From Streptomyces sp. NBC_01669 (GTDB lineage Bacteria; Actinomycetota; Actinomycetes; Streptomycetales; Streptomycetaceae), in NCBI RefSeq assembly GCF_026339735.1, contig NZ_JAPEQG010000001.1:6391501-6455500 (forward strand): a stretch of 64,000 nt of DNA, in the 5' to 3' direction. This document shows, piece by piece, positions 16,180-23,546 of this stretch (position 1 is the stretch's first letter; each line of letters starts with the position of its first letter). Position numbers and translations under genes: made by a program. The notes below the pieces were generated by a model that saw only the letters and a list, made by a program, of their open reading frames with translations, did no database searches and was not told where the DNA came from.

Positions 16180-16745
16180 GTGCTGTCGTGATGGGTGTGC
16201 ATGGCCGGGACTCCGGCGGCGGCCGGCCGGGCGCCGACGGCCCGCGCGGAGCCTGTCGTGGATGCCTCGGGTTCCAGGGCCAGATAGACGTGCTGCCGGG
16301 CGGGGCGGCCCCGGGACGCTGCGCCGGCATTCCGTCCAGGGCCCCCCGGACCGGGATCTGCGGAGAGACCGGCCTGACCGGCTGTGAGGACGGTCAGCCA
16401 GGGGCGTCCGCGCCGGAACGCCTCCGGATACGCCGCGTCGTACATGCCCTCACCCACCCTTGCATCCAGCAGCAGCCGCACCCGGAGCGCACGGGACCGT
16501 TCGGCGACCCAACTGCGCGAAGGTGCCGATCATCTCGTCCGTACGGTGCAGATTACCGATCAGATAGCGGAAGATCCCGACGAGATGGGCCTGCTGGAAC
16601 GCCATCGACTCGGGGAACAACGACCGCAGATACGGATGCCGCTCGAACATGACCCGGTACAGCTCGGCGATCAGCTCCTCCAGCGGGCTCACCAGCGGCA
16701 GGAATTCGCTGATCAGCTGCTGGTCGGCCGTTCCGTTGTACGCCT
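16180..16745 (-). pseudogene. Flavohaemoglobin remnant (internal deletion and frameshift)
   Basis: Reading leftward, 16745 to about 16510 encodes a globin N-terminus: LISEFLPLVSPLEELIAELY, then FERHPYLRSLFPESM and LVGIFRYLIGNL. It stops at TFAQLGRR just where the proximal-His region should begin. After a frame change, about 16500-16180 encodes what looks like the C-terminal NAD-binding part of the same enzyme type: RLLLDARVGEGMYD, RPWLTVLTAGQAG, HVYLALEP and GVPAMHTHHDS. Roughly 200 residues (end of globin, FAD domain) are missing. In the intact family (nitric oxide dioxygenase) these parts are contiguous. The globin half is clear; the C-terminal match is weaker. Confidence 0.62.
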
Positions 16746-16954
16746 GAGGTGCCTCGGCGCGCAGGGCTGGGACCGGTCCACGGGCGGTCGGCCTACGACA
16801 GCCCAGGTGCCGAGGGCCCGGCGGTGTGTGGTCTCGAAGGCCGGCGCGGGCGGGGCCGGTCGGCTGCCGAATGCGTGGGGAAGTAGGGCCGGTCGGCCCC
16901 GTGGAAGGTGCCCGTCGGTCCCTGGGGAGCGTCGCCGCTTGCGACCAGCATGGT

Positions 16955-17009
16955 GCGGTCGGGAAGGTCCGGTCCGTTCCCTCGTGATCCGCCGGACCTT
17001 CCCGACCGC
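16955..17009. promoter_or_regulatory. Long hairpin upstream of ctaD paralogue
   Basis: Perfect 18 bp arms (16955-16972 and 16992-17009) flank a 19-base loop, 68 bases before the oxidase start. It could end transcription coming from either side, be an attenuator-like leader element, or be a protein-binding palindrome; the sequence does not decide. No other gene is supported between 16746 and 17077. Confidence 0.55.
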
Positions 17010-17077
17010 TCCCTGAAGCCGTCCGCGTGCGGCCGGGGCGCGTTCGGAGAACTGCCAGAGCTGGAGGACACGGTCCG

Positions 17078-18904
17078 GTGGACGCAATGGAATCGCAGGG
17101 CAATCAGGCCGCCCCTGCATATGGCCCCAAGCCCCCCGGCCCCAGGGCCGACCCCGCCGGCGCGCGGGCCATCACCGTCGACGCGGAGGGCACCCCGGCC
17201 GGTCGCCGGCCCACTCGGGCGGGCACGACCCAGCCCGGCACGACCCAGCCCGGCAGGACGCAGCCCGGCACCGATCTGCCGGGCCGTTCCTCGCGCGGCC
17301 GGATCGTCGTCTCGTGGCTCACGACGACCGACCACAAGCAGATCGGCACGCTCTATCTCGTCACCGCGTTCGCCTTCTTCCTGATCGGTGGGGCGATGGC
17401 GCTGGTGATGCGCGCCGAACTCGCGCGTCCCGGGACGCAGATAATGTCCAACGAGCAGTTCAACCAGGCATTCACGATGCATGGCTCGGTGATGCTGCTG
17501 TTGTTCGCCATGCCGCTGTTCACGGGATTCGCCAACTGGCTCATGCCGCTCCAGATAGGCGCACCCGATGTGGCCTTTCCGCGGCTGAACATGCTGGCCT
17601 ACTGGTTGTTCCTCTTCGGTTCACTGATCGCCGCGGGAGGGTTTCTCACTCCTCAAGGAGCTGCCGACTTCGGCTGGTTCGCCTATGCCCCGCTGTCCGA
17701 CGCCGTTCACTCGCCGGGCGTCGGCGCCGATATGTGGATCATGGGCGTGGCACTGTCCGGCTTCGGTTCCATTCTCGGAGCGGTGAACTTCATCACCACC
17801 ATCATCTGCATGCGTGCCCCGGGAATGACCATGTTCCGGATGTCGATCTTCACCTGGAACGTACTGCTGACCGCCGTACTCATCCTCCTGGTCTTCCCGG
17901 TCCTCGCCGCAGCACTCCTCGCGCTGGAGATGGACCGGAAGTTCGGCTCGCACATCTTCGACGCCGCCAACGGGGGTGCACTTCTGTGGCAGCACCTGTT
18001 CTGGTTCTTCGGGCACCCGGAGGTCTATGTGTTGGCTCTGCCGTTCTTCGGCATCGTCTCCGAGATCATTCCGGTCTTCTCCCGAAAGCCGATGTTCGGC
18101 TATATCGGTCTCATTGCCGCGACGATAGCCATTGCCGGTTTGTCCGTCACTGTCTGGGCCCACCACATGTATGTCACCGGTGGTGTACTGCTGCCCTTCT
18201 TCTCCTTCATGACCTTCCTGATCGCCGTACCGACCGGAGTGAAGTTCTTCAACTGGATCGGCACGATGTGGAAGGGGTCGCTGTCTTTCGAGACGCCGAT
18301 GCTGTGGGCCACCGGATTTCTGATCACCTTCGTCTTCGGTGGACTGACCGGAGTCATCCTGGCCTCACCCCCACTGGACTTCCACGTCTCCGACTCGTAC
18401 TTCGTGGTCGCCCACTTCCACTACACGCTCTTCGGTACGGTCGTCTACGCGATGTTCGCCGGATTCCACTTCTGGTGGCCGAAGTTCACCGGCAAGATGC
18501 TCGACGAGCGCCTGGGGAAGATCAACTTCTGGGTGCTGACGGTCGGCTTCCATCTCACGTTCCTGGTGCAGCACTGGCTCGGTGTGGAGGGAATGCCCCG
18601 CCGATACGCGGACTATCTCGCCGCCGACGGTTTCACCGCCCTCAATACCCTGTCCACTATCGGCTCGTTCCTGCTCGGGCTGTCGTTCCTCCCCTTCTTC
18701 TACAACATCTGGAAGACCGCTCAGTACGGCAAGAAGGTACCCGTGGACGACCCCTGGGGTTATGGCCGCTCCCTGGAATGGGCCACGTCGTGTCCTCCTC
18801 CCCGGCACAACTTCACCGCCCTGCCCCGAATCCGCAGCGAGTCCCCGGCCTTCGATCTGCACCATCCGGAGATTGCCGCGCTCGACCCTGCCGTACCGCA
18901 CTGA
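17078..18904 (+). CDS. ctaD: Cytochrome c oxidase subunit I (orphan paralogue)
   Basis: This 608-residue haem-copper oxidase catalytic subunit reduces oxygen and pumps protons in the membrane. Twelve or more membrane segments follow a Pro/Gly/Thr-rich N-terminal tail of about 80 residues with TQPG repeats. All metal ligands are visible: MHGS (haem a), FGHPEVY (CuB His and the crosslinked Tyr), AHHMY (CuB pair) and HFHYTLFG (haem a3 and a). Helix VIII with TGVKFFNW is present, so the enzyme appears intact and A-type. GTG at 17078 is chosen because GGAGG lies 10 bases upstream; ATG 17087 is 19 bases away. Subunits II and III are not encoded nearby, so this is probably a second copy carried by the island, assembling with core subunits. 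Confidence 0.95.
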   Translation: MDAMESQGNQAAPAYGPKPPGPRADPAGARAITVDAEGTPAGRRPTRAGTTQPGTTQPGRTQPGTDLPGRSSRGRIVVSWLTTTDHKQIGTLYLVTAFAFFLIGGAMALVMRAELARPGTQIMSNEQFNQAFTMHGSVMLLLFAMPLFTGFANWLMPLQIGAPDVAFPRLNMLAYWLFLFGSLIAAGGFLTPQGAADFGWFAYAPLSDAVHSPGVGADMWIMGVALSGFGSILGAVNFITTIICMRAPGMTMFRMSIFTWNVLLTAVLILLVFPVLAAALLALEMDRKFGSHIFDAANGGALLWQHLFWFFGHPEVYVLALPFFGIVSEIIPVFSRKPMFGYIGLIAATIAIAGLSVTVWAHHMYVTGGVLLPFFSFMTFLIAVPTGVKFFNWIGTMWKGSLSFETPMLWATGFLITFVFGGLTGVILASPPLDFHVSDSYFVVAHFHYTLFGTVVYAMFAGFHFWWPKFTGKMLDERLGKINFWVLTVGFHLTFLVQHWLGVEGMPRRYADYLAADGFTALNTLSTIGSFLLGLSFLPFFYNIWKTAQYGKKVPVDDPWGYGRSLEWATSCPPPRHNFTALPRIRSESPAFDLHHPEIAALDPAVPH

Positions 18905-18957
18905 CCTCTGAGCCCGTCTACCACCGCAAGCCCCGCTCCTGAGGAGAGTGCTGCCCG

Positions 18958-19278
18958 ATGTCCCATGGTGTTCTGGCGCTTGGCGTCGCCGTACTCTGCG
19001 TATCGGGCAACGTCTGGTACCTGCCCGCCTGCATCGACCTGCGTGCCGGGCAGGACCGGCCGCGCTCCCGCCGGCTGGTCGCGGCCGCTGTACTGACCGG
19101 GTGGGGATCGGCGGCCCTCACGATGCTCCTGCTGCTCATGCCGGTCACCCTGTCCGCGGTCGCGCTGGTGGCGGTCGCGGGCACCACCACCACGGTGTCC
19201 CTGGCCTTCCGCGCGCGGCTGAGTCGCGGCCAGGAGCAGCGTGAAGAGGAGGCCCGCTGGGCCGCGCTCTTCCGTTGA
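18958..19278 (+). CDS. Small membrane protein downstream of ctaD
   Basis: The 106-residue protein has three predicted membrane segments (about residues 5-25, 40-62 and 65-85) and a charged C-terminus RLSRGQEQREEEARWAALFR. ATG 18958 follows GAGGAG by 11 bases, 53 bases after the oxidase stop, so the two genes probably form one operon. It might be a small oxidase-associated subunit, but I recognise no family. It ends about 115 bases before the second att-like site, so it is the last gene of the first element. Confidence 0.72.
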   Translation: MSHGVLALGVAVLCVSGNVWYLPACIDLRAGQDRPRSRRLVAAAVLTGWGSAALTMLLLLMPVTLSAVALVAVAGTTTTVSLAFRARLSRGQEQREEEARWAALFR

Positions 19279-19393
19279 CCAACGCGTTCGCGTCCTTCCC
19301 GATACCTGGTGCCGAGTGGGTGAGAACTTCCGGAGTGCGCCGGCCGGATGCCCGTAAAAGTGCAGGTCAGAGCGTGATCGCTCCCTGAGTGGA

Positions 19394-19428
19394 ACAGAAC
19401 CCGGCGTACAGTCCGACTCGTCTGCCGC
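19394..19428. other. Att-like site 2: copy of rnpB 3' end
   Basis: The copy matches 14299-14333 at 34 of 35 bases (C to T at 19412). It is not part of any RNA gene here: upstream sequence is unrelated to rnpB. It would be the junction (attR or shared att) between two tandem elements. Confidence 0.75.
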
Positions 19429-19489
19429 TTGCTCACTACCTCGATGCGACGGCCTGTCCACGGAAAGAGGCGGCGGTCTGGCGGTCTGT

Positions 19490-20137
19490 CTAGGGAAAGC
19501 CGTACCGTCCCCGCAGACGCACGAAACGGGCCGCCGTCAGCAGCCGCACGGTGACCAGCCCCGAGGAGGTGCGCCGGAAGGACATGACATCCTCGTCCCC
19601 TCCCGGCCCGATGGGCTGTACCAGACGGCCGCCGAGCCGCAACTGTTCAATCAGTGGCACGGGGACCTCGGGGAACGCGGCGGACACGAGGATGGCGTCA
19701 TAAGGAGCGAGGTCCGGCACGCCGCCGCTGCCGTCCCCGATCCGTAGTTCCACGTTCCGGATGTCTTGGCCGGCCAGATTGCGCCGGGCCTGAGCGGCGA
19801 TGTCCGGCCACATCTCGATGCTCACCACGTCCGCCGCCAGCCGGGCGAGCAGCGCGGTCTGGAAGCCGAGTCCCGTACCGACCTCCAGTACATGCTCGTC
19901 CCCGTCCAGGCCGAGGCTCTCGATCATCATGGCCGACAGCGAGGGCTGCGTGGTCACCTGCTCGTAGCCGATCGGCACCGGTACGTCGTCGTAAGCGGCC
20001 GCCGCACGGTTGCTGGGGACGAACTGCTCTCGCGGCGTCGTACGCACAGCCTGGAGCAGGCGCTCATCACCGATCCCGGCCGCACGAAGGGCCCGTACGA
20101 GATCATCGGGAGTACGAGCAGAATCTCGCGAGCGCAC
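19490..20137 (-). CDS. Protein-L-isoaspartate O-methyltransferase homologue
   Basis: This protein of about 215 residues is an SAM-dependent methyltransferase of the PCMT family that repairs isoaspartyl residues in damaged proteins, or a relative acting on peptides. Motifs: REQFVPSNRAAAAYDDVPVPI with the substrate-binding TTQPSLSAMMIE, then SAM motif I VLEVGTGLGFQTALLARL, then VSIEMWP and YDAILVSAAFPEVPVPL with LRLGGRLVQPIG. The start is uncertain: GTG at 20137 lies 8 bases after the upstream stop, while an in-frame GTG at 20197 would overlap that gene by about 50 bases. It is downstream of, and probably coupled to, the Cys-rich gene. Confidence 0.85.
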   Translation of the reverse strand: MRSRDSARTPDDLVRALRAAGIGDERLLQAVRTTPREQFVPSNRAAAAYDDVPVPIGYEQVTTQPSLSAMMIESLGLDGDEHVLEVGTGLGFQTALLARLAADVVSIEMWPDIAAQARRNLAGQDIRNVELRIGDGSGGVPDLAPYDAILVSAAFPEVPVPLIEQLRLGGRLVQPIGPGGDEDVMSFRRTSSGLVTVRLLTAARFVRLRGRYGFP

Positions 20138-20144
20138 CGGCTGC

Positions 20145-20378
20145 TCAGGTGCGATCGACCAGCTGCGCGAACCTCTGCCGGTGGGCGCAGTGCGCACAGC
20201 AGAAGAACTGCCCCTCGGCCCGCAGACCGTAGCCGGGAGTGTGGCTCCGACCGGTGGTGCACACCGGAGCCAACTGCCGGGCAGCGCATTCCGGACTGTC
20301 GAAGACGTGGACAGCTCCCTCCGCCGCTACCTCGAACGCCATGTCGTAGTCGTCGTTGCAGAACTCGCACGCTGTCAC
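20145..20378 (-). CDS. Small Cys-rich zinc-binding protein (prokaryotic metallothionein-like family)
   Basis: The 77-residue protein follows the actinobacterial pattern CEFCNDDYDMAFEV, then HVFDSPECAARQLAPVC, then FFCCAHCAH. Close family members usually have a CxxCGC block after LAPxC; here that stretch reads CTTGRSHTPGYG, so two metal-ligand cysteines are missing. The fold may bind one zinc instead of a cluster. GTG at 20376-20378 follows AAGGAG by 9 bases. It is the first gene of a two-gene unit with the isoaspartyl methyltransferase. A role in stress or metal handling is inference. The stretch 20379-20663 upstream shows no supported gene. Confidence 0.75.
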   Translation of the reverse strand: MTACEFCNDDYDMAFEVAAEGAVHVFDSPECAARQLAPVCTTGRSHTPGYGLRAEGQFFCCAHCAHRQRFAQLVDRT

Positions 20379-20663
20379 GAACGTTCACTCCTTGATGGAC
20401 TGCGGGCATGTGGCTCGCATGCGGCCCGGCTCCCGCTCGAAAGGCTGTTTCCGACTCATCGACTCATCTTCCACGGGCCCGATGCGCGGATGCGTCCGTG
20501 CGCAGGGATCACACGGCTGGGCCCCGACGGTGATGTGCGCGCCTCCATCGATGTGCGCACCAAGGAAGGAGCCCCGAGTTTCTTCGACCTCATGCGGAAG
20601 GAGGCGTTCGGCGACAACCAAGGCAACCCGACTCGGCCGGCCCCTTGCCGAACTGCTCGTGCA

Positions 20664-21056
20664 TCACCTGCCGGTGATCTCGGGGAGCCAGGCCGTGTCC
20701 TCCGCGCCCGGCGCACCGGAGCCCGGCTCGGGCAGCCAACGCGCCGCGCCCGTGCCCAGAGAGACCGTGGCCCGCGGCCGCATCGGTCCGTCACCCCTGC
20801 GCGAGAGCAGGACGAGCTCCCAGAGCCCCACGCCCACGACGGTGCGGGAACCGCTGCTGCAACGCGCGGTACAGGCACTCCCACGGTGCCGCGCCGGACG
20901 CCGCCGGATCGAGCCACACGGTGGAGTACGCCCGGTGCCGGAAGGTGCGCACCCCGTCCAGCGGCGTCTCGGCCGCCACCGCAGCGAGCAGCAGCGGCGC
21001 CGCCCGCTCGAAGTGGGACTCAGGCACGAAGCCGAAGGTGGCTCCGGGTCCCGGCC
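20664..21056 (-). pseudogene. LigT/2'-5' RNA ligase-like gene remnant
   Basis: Leftward from 21056 one frame reads ATFGFVPESHFERAAPLLL, then FRHRAYSTVWLDP and APWECLYRALQQRFP. This resembles the first lobe of 2H phosphoesterases of the LigT type. The continuation lies in another frame: LWELVLLSRRGDGPMRPRAT, VSLGTGAARWLPEP, ending at 20664. The second HxT motif expected between the blocks and the N-terminal first HxT region are missing, so the gene has lost its start, an internal piece and the frame. The family call rests on remembered patterns. Its 5' side runs into the leader of the divergent 713-residue gene. Confidence 0.5.
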
Positions 21057-21121
21057 TGCCCTCATGGCCGGTAGCGTGGGCAGCGGAGACGGAGCCCTGC
21101 GAAAGGCAAGAGCGGGAAATC

Positions 21122-23263
21122 ATGCGGATGATCTTCAATCCCGCGGAGGAGAACGAGTACGAGGCGGCCTGTGATCTTCTTGTCCACCGGTTCGACCGGT
21201 GGGCCCGGGAGAACGGGATCGACGCCGATCCGTTCGTCGCCGAAGCCGCGCTGGAGTACCGCCATATCGGTACGCCGGACGGCAGGCTGGGACTATGGGA
21301 CCAGCGGCACATCGAGGAGTTCCTGCTCGACTGGGTTCCGCGGTCGGTGACCGTACTTCCCGACGAGGAGCCCGCCGATGTGCCGGGCACTCTGCGAGCC
21401 CTGCTGCGGTATCTGGATGCCGTCCACCTCGCGGATCCTCGAGGGGCGTCCCTGTCCGAGGGGCTGGAGGCCGTCGACGCGGCAGCGCCGTGCCACGCGG
21501 AGGCGATGGCCGACCGCAGCCGCTGGGGCATGGCGAAGTTCTGGATCACCATCGCCGCGGAGCAGGGCGTCGACGTCCACGACGAGCATGCGCTGCAGGA
21601 CTTCGTGGGGCGGACACAGCGCGAAGAGGTGCCCTACGACCCCGAGGTGCTTCAGGCCATCGCCGAGCGGCAGTTGCGCAGTTCCGGGCCCGTACGGTCC
21701 GAGCCGCAGCTCCCGATCACGCTCCCGGGCGACGACGTCCTGCGGGAGCAGGCCGACCGGTCACCGGTCCTGCGGCAGCTGCGCGGCCTTGCCGAATGGG
21801 CGGGGCGCGAGGGCCGGACGCTCACCGGCTCCGGCAGGCTGCGGCTGTCCGATGCGCGGGAGCTCGTGGAGCGGCTGGACACCGGGGACAGCACCGACTC
21901 GGTCCGCTCGTCCGCGGGTCTGCCGCGCCTCAACCTCCTTGTGGAGTGGGCGAAGACAGCGAGGCTGATACGAGTCGCCAAGGGGAAGCTGTACGTGGTG
22001 GCCAGGGCGGAGCCCGTGCTGAACGACCCGCTTGGACTGTGGCGGCGCGCCTTCGACGCGTTCCGCGAGCTGCGTGGCCCAGTGCGGGGCGCGCGCGGTG
22101 GCAGGTACAGAAAATCCGTGCTGTCCGACGCCTACGACGACCTCGACGTGCATGACGTCATCCTGCCCGACGTACTGGCAACCCTCTACAGCCTGCCGTA
22201 CCCCATGCCCTGGCCCGCGTTGCGGGACGCCGTCCACCTCGCCCACCGCTCGCGTTCGTTGCTCGGCGCTTTCGCCACGTTCGAACAAGCCGATGACGAT
22301 CTGCGCACGGTGCTGGGTGTGTTGGAGAGCCTGGGGGCGATCGAGTGCCACCGGGGGATGGCCGATCCTGTCTTCGCGGATCTGGCGATGAGCGAGAACG
22401 ACATCGAGGGGTGGGCCGGCATACCGACCGAGGACGATGACGACCTCGAGACGTCGCCCGGCGTGCTGCCGGGGATGTCGACCGGACGTGCCGGACCGCT
22501 GGGCGAAGCCCTGCCGGACGGTGCCCTGTTGGACGAGGAGGACACCCGGCGGGCCCGGAAACTGAAGTCCGAACTGAGCGCCGGTCCTGTTGAGTTGATC
22601 CGTCTCACCGACCTCGGAACGGACTCCGTGCGTCGTCGGCTGCTGGCCGAAGGCCGGGACGCGCCTCTGATCGGTGAGCTTGCCCAGGCCCCGGCGGCCG
22701 GCCTGCTGGGCGTCCTCGCCGATGACTACGATCCCGAGTCCGCCCGGGCGGAGCTCGCCGGGTGGATCGCCGTCCACGGCGCCCGGCCCGCGGCGCTGGA
22801 GCAGCTCGTCCACACGGTGCGGACCATGCCGTTCCGCACCCGGGCCGAGGCCATGCTGGACGTCCTCGTCTCCTCGCTCGACGACGGGGAGCGGCTGCTG
22901 CGAAGTCTCCGTTCGGACCCCTCGGTGGCTCCCACCGCGCTGAGCCTCCTGGCCCGCCGGGGGATTCTCTCCCCGGAGGACCTGACGGAGCCGGAAAGTC
23001 TGCTCATGGTTGCTGAAAGCCTGTTGCAGCTCTGTGAGGCGGCCGGCGCCGACGGGGCGAGAGAGGTACTGCACCAACAGGGCCGTGAGGCCGAAGAGGC
23101 CCTCCGGGCGGCTCTGGCCTCCGGTCACCCGGACCGGGAGGGCCTCACGAACCTTCAGGTCCTCGCCGAGAGAGTGTCCCGGGAGCGCAAGGCCCACGTC
23201 GCCCTTGTCCGGCAGCGCGGCCACCGAAGGAACGGCAGACAGGGCGGCAAGCGGCGCCGCTGA
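21122..23263 (+). CDS. Large hypothetical protein of the second rnpB-borne element (713 aa)
   Basis: I do not recognise this protein. It is soluble, mainly helical and rich in Leu, Ala, Glu and Arg. An N-terminal region (about 1-190) contains NEYEAACDLLVHRFDRWARE and a conserved-looking WGMAKFWITIAAEQG. A central part (about 215-430) resembles winged-helix or repeat-type helices (LRLSDARELVERLD, LNLLVEWAKTARLIRVAKG). An acidic stretch EDDDDLE lies near 440, a helical tail follows, and the C-terminus is very basic (RGHRRNGRQGGKRRR), suggesting nucleic-acid contact. ATG 21122 or ATG 21128 is the start; no strong ribosome site is visible. It occupies most of the second element and ends 130 bases before att-like site 3. 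Confidence 0.75.
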   Translation: MRMIFNPAEENEYEAACDLLVHRFDRWARENGIDADPFVAEAALEYRHIGTPDGRLGLWDQRHIEEFLLDWVPRSVTVLPDEEPADVPGTLRALLRYLDAVHLADPRGASLSEGLEAVDAAAPCHAEAMADRSRWGMAKFWITIAAEQGVDVHDEHALQDFVGRTQREEVPYDPEVLQAIAERQLRSSGPVRSEPQLPITLPGDDVLREQADRSPVLRQLRGLAEWAGREGRTLTGSGRLRLSDARELVERLDTGDSTDSVRSSAGLPRLNLLVEWAKTARLIRVAKGKLYVVARAEPVLNDPLGLWRRAFDAFRELRGPVRGARGGRYRKSVLSDAYDDLDVHDVILPDVLATLYSLPYPMPWPALRDAVHLAHRSRSLLGAFATFEQADDDLRTVLGVLESLGAIECHRGMADPVFADLAMSENDIEGWAGIPTEDDDDLETSPGVLPGMSTGRAGPLGEALPDGALLDEEDTRRARKLKSELSAGPVELIRLTDLGTDSVRRRLLAEGRDAPLIGELAQAPAAGLLGVLADDYDPESARAELAGWIAVHGARPAALEQLVHTVRTMPFRTRAEAMLDVLVSSLDDGERLLRSLRSDPSVAPTALSLLARRGILSPEDLTEPESLLMVAESLLQLCEAAGADGAREVLHQQGREAEEALRAALASGHPDREGLTNLQVLAERVSRERKAHVALVRQRGHRRNGRQGGKRRR

Positions 23264-23392
23264 GGACCTGGCGCTCAAGACCGGCCGGGCGACCGCATGA
23301 CAGCGGCGAGTCAGCCGCCCGCACCTCGTGTCCGTCACCGCGCATCACCGGGCGGTAACGGAGAAGATCTTCCGGTGAAGGTGCCGGTTGCC

Positions 23393-23421
23393 CGCGGCAA
23401 ACAGCCCGGCTCGTCTGCCGC
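23393..23421. other. Att-like site 3: partial copy of rnpB 3' end
   Basis: ACAGCCCGGCTCGTCTGCCG differs by one base from the rnpB 3' end. The 8 bases before it match less well (overall about 25 of 29). It lies between the 713-residue gene and a terminator and would be the distal end of the second element. Confidence 0.6.
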
Positions 23422-23465
23422 TCGTACGGTCGGCCCGCTACGGCGCCCGGCAGGTATGGAGCAGG

Positions 23466-23498
23466 GGGCCGGACCCGCGGCTGTCGCGGGTCCGGCCC
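23466..23498. terminator. Bidirectional terminator
   Basis: Perfect 14 bp arms (23466-23479 and 23485-23498) flank a 5-base loop between the convergent 713-residue gene and the MauE-like operon. Confidence 0.85.
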
Positions 23499-23546
23499 TG
23501 TCGTGCTCCTCACGCCCGTGGGGCGCCGAGGTGTCCGTCCGTGGCG

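Noticed and set aside
20385..20640. Open frames on both strands between the Cys-rich gene and the LigT-like remnant
   Set aside because: One reads RLIFHGPDARMRPCAGITRL, which looks protein-like, but no start, continuation or family could be supported.
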